The notes below the pieces were generated by a model. The model was not told where the DNA came from, searched no databases, and was given only the letters and a program-made list of their open reading frames with translations. A stretch of DNA of 64,000 nucleotides, taken from Scatophagus argus. Lineage: Eukaryota; Chordata; Actinopteri; Scatophagidae. Shown piece by piece: positions 54,590 through 64,000 of the stretch; position 1 is the first letter of the stretch, and each line of letters begins with the position of its first letter. The stretch lies in the NCBI RefSeq assembly GCF_020382885.2, contig NC_058496.1, positions 15,542,501 to 15,606,500 of the forward strand, read 5' to 3'. The position numbers and the translations under genes are program-made.

Positions 54590-56200
54590 GTGAATGAATG
54601 TTGTTTGGCGGTTCAGAGTTCCCACATTTTTTGGAGTTCTTGGGATGGGTGATGGAAGATGCCCCCAGTGGGGAGTCTATCATTCTATCGGGGGACTTCA
54701 ACACTCACATGTGGAATGACAGTGTTACCTGGAGGGGTGGATTGGGAGGAACAGCCTGCCCGATCTGAGGTGTTCAGTTATTGGTCTTCTGTCTTATGTT
54801 CGAACATAAGGGTGTCCACAAGTGCAAAAAATGAGACTGATATACCATATTATTCTATGTGTCACTACACATTACCCATGAGACAGGACACAAAGGGTCT
54901 TGGTGCACTTGATCAATGATCAGCTTTGTAGTCATATCAGCGGACCCGCGGCTGTATGTTCTGGACACTTGGGTGAAGAAAGGAGCAGAACTGTCGTCTG
55001 GTGGTGAGTTGACAGAAACCCTGTCAGGATGGTCTTCAGCGCCCACCTATTGAATTTCCCTTGGGACCAGTAAAGTATCTATCTCTATCTATCTAAGGCA
55101 GAGCTTCAACTGCATCCTGGGGGTGGTGGGGGACACAGAATCTGATTGGACCATATCTTGCCTTGCCTTTGCTGAGGCAGCTGTCTGAAGCTGCAGTCAG
55201 AGAGTCACTGGTGCTAGTCATGGCAGCAATCCTCAAACCTGCTGGTGGACACCAGGGGTGAAGGGTGCCTTCAAGCTGAAGATGGAGTCCCAGGACATGG
55301 TTGCCTTGTGGGACCTCTGAGGCAGCTGACAGCTACCATCATGCCAAATGATGCGCAGCTCAAGCAGACATGGAAGCAAAAACTTGCACGTGGGAGGAGT
55401 TGAGTGAGACCATGGAAAAAGACTTTGAATCAGCCTCAAAGAAATTATGACAAACCTCCAACTCAGAAAAGGGAAGCGCGACACTTCATTCACACTGTTT
55501 ACAGCGGGGATGGACTTGCCATGACCTTGACTGAGGATGTAGTCGGACAGTGGAAGGAACACTTTGAGGATCTCTTTAATTCCCCTGGCATGTATTCCAT
55601 GGAGGAAACGGAGCTAGAGGACTTGTGGGTGGGGTTTTGCATCACTGGGGCAGAAGTTGCTGAGGTAATTAAACAACTCTGCAGCGGCAGTTCCTCAGGG
55701 ATGGATCAGCTCCGTCCTGTGTTTCTCAAGGCTCTGGATGTGGTAGGGCTGTCATGGCTAACACATCTGTGTCACATTGTGTGGACACTGGAGTGGCAAA
55801 CTGAGGGATGGTTCAGAGGGTGTGTTCCATTTGCAGAGGGATCACACTCATCAGTCTTCCTGGGAAGATCTATGCCAGGGTGCTGGGAAAAAAATCCTTC
55901 CGTTAATTGAATCTCAGATTCAGGAGAAACAATGCAGTTTTTGTCATGGCCATGGAACACTGGACCAGCTCTACAGCCTCATGAGGGTGCTGGAGGGGAC
56001 ATGGGAAATGCCTCCCGGACGTCTCACTGTGCACGAGACCTCAGGGCAGACCCAGGACATGATTCACTACATCTCTTGTCTGTCCTGAGAACACTTTGGT
56101 GTCCCCCAGATGAGCTGGCTGAAGTGGCCAGGGAGAAGAAGTTCTGAGCTTCCTTGCTGAGACCTGCAAACCCGATCTGGATAGGCAGAAGAAAACAAAG
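54590..56200 (+). mobile_element. Internally deleted LINE (endonuclease + partial RT + 3' end)
   Basis: Pieces of one non-LTR retrotransposon appear in order on the + strand, in several frames: an endonuclease block with LSGDFNTHMWNDSVTWRGG (about 54,692-54,750) and VLDTWVKKGAELS (about 54,955-54,998); a linker and RT N-terminal block with VVGQWKEHFEDLFNSP, then GMDQLRPVFLKALDVVGLSWL (part) at about 55,530-55,760; a QEKQCSFCHGHGTLDQLYSL block near 55,920-55,985; then a jump to MPPGRL and LRTLWCPPDELAEVAREKKF near 56,010-56,145, the element's C-terminal end. The RT palm region with its catalytic Asp motif is missing. Stops and frameshifts are many, so it is dead. The exact family is not assigned. 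Confidence 0.78.
55045..55097 (+). mobile_element. Nested LINE 3' tail with (ATCT)n
   Basis: GAATTTCCCTTGGGACCAGT followed by AAAGTATCTATCT and further ATCT units is the typical 3' end of another fish LINE (a 'TTTCCC..GGGA..AATAAAGTATCTATC' tail, from memory). It interrupts the endonuclease-to-RT linker of the larger LINE, between SAPT and RQSFNCILG. Confidence 0.6.
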
Positions 56201-57790
56201 ATGGAGTCTGATTCATTAGTGCGTAAGCAGGATTTTGCTGTTGTACTTGCTGGAGATAGAGCTAGTTTTACACTTAGGTAACATCTAGCACTGTTCAAGC
56301 TAGGGATCGTGCCACCCCAAAGGATCACAAGAAAAATCTGAGGGGTCATGAGACGATTAATATAAGGAAAAAATGCTAATTTCTGATAAATAAATGTTTT
56401 TTTTTCATTTTCTATAATATTGGATAATTTTACCTAATTGGACTACAAAACTCTTTTACATAAAACCATGTGAGAAGTTTAGAGGAGAAATGCCTCTTTA
56501 GTAGAACAATTCATGAGGTACATCGCAAGTATCACTGAAAGTGTTTCTGGTCTGCCATCTTGTTAAGCTCTTAATTTTGCTCAAAGGAGTGATGCAGGAT
56601 CTCTGAGGAGCCATGAGCAAGGATAAACAGTAATTCTTTTGCCATCCAATATACCTCTTTATTGGATATCAGATATTGACTGGACGCTGCAGCTAATTGG
56701 ACTGATTTGATCTATGACATCATCACTGGAGTTTCAGTGAAGACACATAGCAGATTAAACTCAAGTGTATCGCTTTCAAGTTTTATATTTTGTTTTCTGA
56801 TTCACAGTTCAAATTCTTCATTTATTGTCCCTTTTTTGTTTGTTTGTTTTCATGATCTGTTATTCCCACCATTAACCTTTATTATGGATACATTTAAAAT
56901 CAGAGAGAGTAGAAGAATCTGTCTCTCAGCAAGAAACACTTCATATATGTTTTAATTTGTGTGTTGGCATAGTTACTGTCCTTCACACTGGGCACTACTT
57001 GCGTGAGCAGACCCTGAGAGTCTGGCGTCACAGATTAGATGAGAGAACATTGACATGAAGGAGACTAAACATTCTTCCTCATCAACACCTGGGTGTCTGC
57101 TTTGATAGGTTGCATATCTTCCATTTTCCTTGAAACACTTGCCTAATAAATAATATGCAGTGATCAAAAGATTCCATAGTCATATTCTAGATACAACTAA
57201 AAGATGCAAGTGAGTCAAACATGGATGCAATGTAAGCGATTTGGGATGCAACCATATCAATCTGAAACATGACAAAGAGCCACAACCACACACTGATTTT
57301 TGTAAGAGGAGACAAACAAAAAAAAGCACATCAGCCTCTGAAATGTAGTGAAGTATAACTATAAAGTGGCGGAAAATAGAAAATACTCAATTAAAGTAAC
57401 AAGCAGTTTAGTTGGGCTTTCCACCACAGCCCATAACACAAATTAAGATCAAGGTAAACCAGACAGTAAACCAAACACACTGTGGAATAGCAGACAGATG
57501 AGTTCCTGAGTTGCTACAGGTTTGACGTGGAGACATAAAAAAGACAAACTTAGACTGTGGACTTGTTGCTACAGTTTCTGAAATGTGGACCAACAAAAAG
57601 CTTTTGTATCCCACATTACTGATAATGTCAAACAAAGGGAATAACTATTATCGGTACTGTGTGATAATGGTAAACAAAAGGGACTAGTCAGTCAGGCTAA
57701 AACAAACATATATTTCACCTTTTAATAAGACAGTTGCTACCAAAAGTCTGCTATCAGTGGCTGTTCTCCTCTGTCTGTGATTTTCATGCA
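56201..57790. other. Intergenic, upstream of MBOAT4
   Basis: AT-rich, with no gene recognised. Just before the MBOAT4 start, TTTTCATGCAG at 57,781-57,791 resembles a splice acceptor, so a non-coding 5' exon may lie somewhere in this stretch. Confidence 0.45.
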
Positions 57791-57801
57791 GATACTTCGA
57801 T

Positions 57802-60563
57802 ATGAGTTTGATGAACTGGCTTTTGGAACATCATCAGTTTTTAATGCATCAATTTTTTTCACTTCCATGTGCATTTTTATTTTACTTTCTTGCTAAACCG
57901 GGATATTTGTCCTTAACTTACAGGTATGTAATTTTAATACAACCAATTTTATTATTTATTAATGTACAAAACTGCAATTTCCCAAAATGTTATGGGGTCC
58001 AGGTAGTCTGTGAACCTTTATATTCAAAAATGAGTCACATTTTTCAATGAAGCTATGATTTCTTATCTTTTTGGATGGAAATTTGGGCAGTTTCATGTAT
58101 TTTGATTTGTAAATTTGTCTTTGTGGAATAACATGTCCAAATGGAACATGAGGGAGTAGAACAGTCTTTTAACAGGGGATACAGTACTGCAGACAGTCTT
58201 TTACACATACACTTTATAGACAAAAGTATATAGTATCATGTTCTTTGGTCATGCCTTGCTTTGTCAAAACAGCAGTTTAAAACTCAAAGATATTCAGCTC
58301 ACATTGGTCCATAAAAAGATAAAAGGAGCAAGAGACAACCAGAGAAATGTGGGGGGTTTTGGGGGTTTTTTTTTTTTGTTTTTTTTTTTTTTGCTTTAAA
58401 ACTGGCCTTAACGATAATCAAAAGAGTTGGTAATTAACATTCTGTCGTTTGATTAATTGAATAACCGACTAATTGATGCAGCTCCACTTATTGAATTTTT
58501 ATCTACAGATACCTGTTTGTTTCTGCTGGAGGATGTGTCCTGGCGGTTGTCACGATGGGCATCTACAGCATGCTTCTGTTCACCTCCACCTTTGTCTTTA
58601 TTCTGCTTGTGTGCACTGTGGGACCCAGCTGCATCCACAATTGGGCCTTTGGTATCCAGATGTTGTGGCAAACTTTCTGGCACCTGCTTATACAGTACAA
58701 AGAACACTACGTACATGAACCTGCCTGCACCAGGTACTATTCTAACGAGTTAATCGGTATGTAAGCTGATGTTGTCATGCATTGTCATGGCATCCAATTT
58801 GAATTATGAATGTTTACTGAACTGTATGGTTAACAGTTCGCATAATTAAAGGACAAGTGTGGTGATATTATACTTTGTATTTCTTTCGTTATAATCAGCA
58901 CGATTCCAGTATTTTCAATAATCCCACATACATTTTCCTGTGGATGTAAATTATCACTAGTACACCAAAAAGGCACCACTTGCTCCCATACAGCGTTTGC
59001 TTCTGAAATTATTCAGCCTTTTCTGAAACTATTCAGCTGGACTAATACATATTTGATTTTTGTATTTTCACTAGGTTTGTTTAGAATAATATAAAAAGAA
59101 AACTGAAGCAGCAAAGAGAGCTACTGTTCGGTCTTAAAATGTCCATCTCACTAACTTAACAAGACGAGGAGCATTAAGATGGACAATCGCTCTCTGAAAA
59201 ACAAACCCTCTAAGTATTACATGAAAAATAAAGAAATAAAAGCAATATTTGACTATTTCAAGCTCATTGAGTACAAAAAAAAGACCATTTCTGGCAATAC
59301 AATCAAAGGCTGAAACATTTGCAAAAGTACAAACAGATGTTCAACCTTTCCTCTAGACCTCCTCATCCATGTTGACTTTTTGTCAGAATTGATCTACTGC
59401 TGTTTCCAAAAATCAATGTTGTGATATGATCAAAAGCTCCAGAACAGATACAAAATGGACCTTAAAGTCACATCATTTCGTCAATGCTCTTCTCACCCTT
59501 AAGGAGAAACTTTTCTGCTCTATGGTCTGAGGATAAACATAAAATGCATACAGATACTTGAATGTTTATTCCTGTTTCTGACAAGGAGGACTCGTGTAAT
59601 TAAATGAATGACTCTTGCTCCTTCAGATTGTTCTTGGCAGTGTCCTCTTTGATGCTGCTCACTCAGAGAATCACCTCAGTGTCCATGGACCTCCAGGAGA
59701 AACGAGTCACACAAACATTTCATGTTTCATCCAGAAGGGAGGCTTGTGTGATGCTTCTCCCTCTCGTCAGCTACATGCTTAATTTCACCACGCTGCTTGG
59801 TGGCCCTTTGTGCTCCTACAGTCGATTTGTGTCCCGAATGGCAGAAATGAGGCCCAGCTTTCCACCTAATCCTCTGGGTGTGGTCTTCCTAAAGTTGATA
59901 CAGGTGTTTCTGCTGGAGAGTTTAAGGTACTGTTTTATCTATTTTCTGAAATGTAACACCTACGATCCCTACAAATCCATCATTCTCTATGGCATCCTAT
60001 GGGTTTGGAGTCTGGCAGCAGTTTTGAGGATTCAATATTATTCTCACTGGAAGATCAGTGAATGTCTCAATAATGCAGCTGGGTTTGGCTTTTGGGAAAA
60101 TTCTCCAGGAGATGCCCCAGACTGGAGCAGGCTATCAGATGGAGATTTCTGGACCATTGAGGCGTCAAGCCGCATGTCAGAGTTTGCCCGTCGATGGAAT
60201 GCCACAACCGCTACCTGGCTGCGCAGACTGGTTTATACGAGGTGCAAATGCTTCCCATTGTTCATGACTTTCGGTTTTTCACTGTGGTGGCATGGTTTTC
60301 ATTTAGGTCACTTTATGGGAATTTGGACCTGGGCAGCAATGGTGAAAGCTGATTATCATATACACAGACACCTACAGCCCAAAGTTCCATCAGGGTGGAG
60401 AAAAATTTACACTTGTTTAAGCTGGATAAACACTCAAATGAGTGTTTCTTGTATTGTTATAGCAGTGGAATTAAGAAATAAGTCTAGTTTGAGACTTTTG
60501 TTGAGAACATACATTGGTCTGTTTCCACTTTTTAATATAGCACTGCTCCTTATCCTCAGGTAA
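57802..60563 (+). CDS. mboat4: Ghrelin O-acyltransferase (MBOAT4/GOAT)
   Basis: ER-membrane acyltransferase that octanoylates the serine of ghrelin. Exons 57802-57923, 58509-58733 and 59627-60563 join in frame to 427 residues (human 435, same three-exon plan). Matches to human include YYSHW, AAGFG and SSLMLLTQRITSVS (human SSLMLLTQRVTSLS). The MBOAT catalytic residues fall at the same numbers as in mammals: N307 in RRWNATTATWLRR and H338 in LWWHGFHLGH. Many hydrophobic segments fit a polytopic membrane protein. The first Met at 57,802 opens a short hydrophilic start and a membrane segment, as in human. The frame from 59,604 within the intron is not used; the exon starts at 59,627 after CTTCAG. 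The stop TAA lies inside a donor-like CAG|GTAAAG, so a further exon cannot be excluded. AATAAA occurs at 60,585 and near 60,928. Convergent with COQ2. Confidence 0.95.
58255..58490 (+). repeat. Copy of the 'AACTAATGATTA' repeat next to MBOAT4 exon 2
   Basis: It reads AAAACTCAAAGATATTCAG at the left. A T-rich tract interrupted by G follows (58,350-58,393), then GATTAATTGAATAACCGACT and AATTGATGCAGCTCC at the right, the known 3' end of this repeat family. It ends about 18 bases before the exon-2 acceptor at 58,507-58,508. Confidence 0.75.
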
Positions 60564-61989
60564 AGATATTCTAACTGTACCTTGAATAAATTCTGAATAG
60601 CTTATGGTGCTTTCAGTCATTATGGTCCTATTCTCTAGCACATGAACTAAGGATGCTGCAGCAGTGTCTCTCTCTTTTCACCAGGTTTCAGTTAGGCTTA
60701 AAAGTTTGTGGTTATGATGTAAACTGTTTATTTTAGAATTGGTATTATTGTTATTATGCTGTTTTTTAAATAACAATAATGAGGCTCATATATTTTTATA
60801 TATGTACCACCTTTTACTTCATATGGTCCTATGTTAAACGATTTGACACGTGTGATCTTTACCTATTTTTTATGCCTTCATTTGAAAGCACACCGAAATT
60901 ACACCTATTGTATGAAATGTGCTATACAAATAAACTTGACTGCAGAAATGGATCATTTTGTTCAAGTGATATGAGATGTCAGGGGTGAAAAGTTGTTATC
61001 TGCTAACATAAACTGAAGGACATTTTTATAATTTAAAGGTATACTCTACAGGATTTTACAGTAGGATAGACAAAAAAAATACATGGATCCTCTTAATAAT
61101 TTCTTTTAATCCACCAGAAAGCATGTGGTGGTGTCTGTATCTACAGATAACCTACCTTCTGGCTGTATTTTCTTATTTTCACATTATTTTGGTACCATCA
61201 GGATGTTTGAGGGCATCGGAAATTCTAAACCTACATTAAGTGAGCAGTGTAGCTTAAATGAGACCATTTCACACGAGAGAGCAGTTCAGCACAAGTCTCT
61301 GCTGGTCTGTGCAGCTTTCAGCATTTTACTTTGATTGCCCAACCTACATACTGCATGAGTAGGCGTGACCACTCTCTGCATGCTCATATTAAACAAGCAG
61401 TTTCATGCAAACCAGCTTAAGTGTGCCAAGTGTACACTCCCTGCCTGGGAGCTGCAGGGAGCTGCAGTAAACAAGAGTCTCATGAAGAAAGTTGCTATTC
61501 AGAATTTGCATAAAAACAGTGTTTCAGGTTCATACAAAAATGTAACTCCTCTTAGGCAACACTTAGACGTGTTTTATTTTCTTGTTTTTGGAACATTATC
61601 GGCGGAAAAATAGAGCCGATTGCTGAGTCTCATTCCCAGGACTTTGATTACAGACTTGAGTTGGCGGCTCGCCAAACCAAAGCGTATCTAATGATCTCAG
61701 CAACCAACTATGTTTCCCAGAAGTGCTTCACCTGGTGCATTTAATAACAGGAAATAACAAATCCTGTCCTTATGACCCAGATATTTTCTCAATGGTTGAT
61801 GGACAAAAATGAACCTTAAAAGACCAGTAAATACCAATAAAGCTACATTATTTATCAATTTAATTAAATCAACAAATGTAAAAACATGTGTGAGCAAAAG
61901 TCATTCTTGGGTGTGTTAAAATCACACAGCCTACCAAGTACACCATTTGAGAGAGCATCCGAGAAGAACCTTTTGACTGATTATCTCGC
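60564..61989. other. Convergent intergenic region MBOAT4 / COQ2
   Basis: Probable 3' UTRs of both genes. MBOAT4-side AATAAA is at 60,585-60,590 and near 60,928. A COQ2-side reverse-strand AATAAA lies at 61,573-61,578. The middle (about 61,030-61,680) is richer in G+C, with several short open frames and the look of an old dispersed repeat, but I cannot match it to a family. Confidence 0.45.
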
Positions 61990-63858
<1,869 letters not shown>

Positions 63859-64000
63859 CTGTGAAGAGCATTATGAAAACTGTGAGTGTCAAGCCATTCA
63901 AGTTTTTCTTTTGTCAGCATTCTATCGTACATGCTTTACTCTTATACATTAACACATCTAAAGCAGGCATGGGGAACAGATTTATCCAGTGTTTGTTTTA

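Noticed and set aside
55404-55910. 168-codon open frame as a gene
   Set aside because: It contains LINE RT text (VVGQWKEHFEDLF, VFLKALDVVGLSWL) inside a broken element.
59604-59626. Met at 59,604 as an MBOAT4 start
   Set aside because: The bases before 59,627 are intronic (CTTCAG acceptor), and two upstream exons match the N-terminal part of the enzyme.

Overview
The window is nuclear DNA from a ray-finned (teleost) fish. The evidence is intron-rich vertebrate genes whose exon structures match their human orthologues, compact introns, many (GT)n microsatellites, and several families of degenerate fish-type LINEs and interspersed repeats. I cannot name the species. A percomorph-type fish is an inference from the repeat families. 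Nothing here looks bacterial, viral or CRISPR-like.

Layout from left to right. 1-760 is a dead LINE fragment. 760-11,280 is gene-poor and rich in microsatellites and repeats; it holds two or three unverified exon-like segments. 11,280-11,741 is the probable JAK2 promoter and non-coding first exon. 13,606-27,768 (+) is a complete JAK2 coding region: 23 coding exons, 1,122 residues predicted. 28,760-29,241 is a CpG-rich promoter-like block, followed by a complete four-exon SLC16/monocarboxylate-transporter-family gene at 30,148-33,191 (+, 429 aa). 36,178-53,667 (-) is a complete GLDC gene for mitochondrial glycine decarboxylase: 25 exons, 1,030 aa. 54,590-56,200 is an internally deleted LINE with a nested 3' tail. 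57,802-60,563 (+) is a complete three-exon MBOAT4 (ghrelin O-acyltransferase, 427 aa). 61,990-63,858 (-) holds the last four exons of COQ2, whose 5' part lies beyond the right edge.

The genes do not form a pathway. JAK2 is cytokine-receptor signalling, the SLC16 protein is a plasma-membrane organic-acid-type carrier, GLDC is mitochondrial one-carbon and glycine metabolism, MBOAT4 activates the hormone ghrelin in the ER, and COQ2 makes coenzyme Q. JAK2 and GLDC are also neighbours on human 9p24, so this part appears to be conserved synteny. SLC16/GLDC and MBOAT4/COQ2 are convergent pairs.

I found no convincing undescribed system. The points most worth checking are: exon-like segments upstream of JAK2; short introns in JAK2 and SLC16 that stay open in frame if retained; departures from conserved SLC16 signature residues; a repeat copy that ends about 18 bases before an MBOAT4 splice acceptor; and the stop of MBOAT4 lying inside a donor-like sequence. 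Exon boundaries were set by hand from GT/AG sites, reading-frame continuity and remembered human homologues. No alignment was run.
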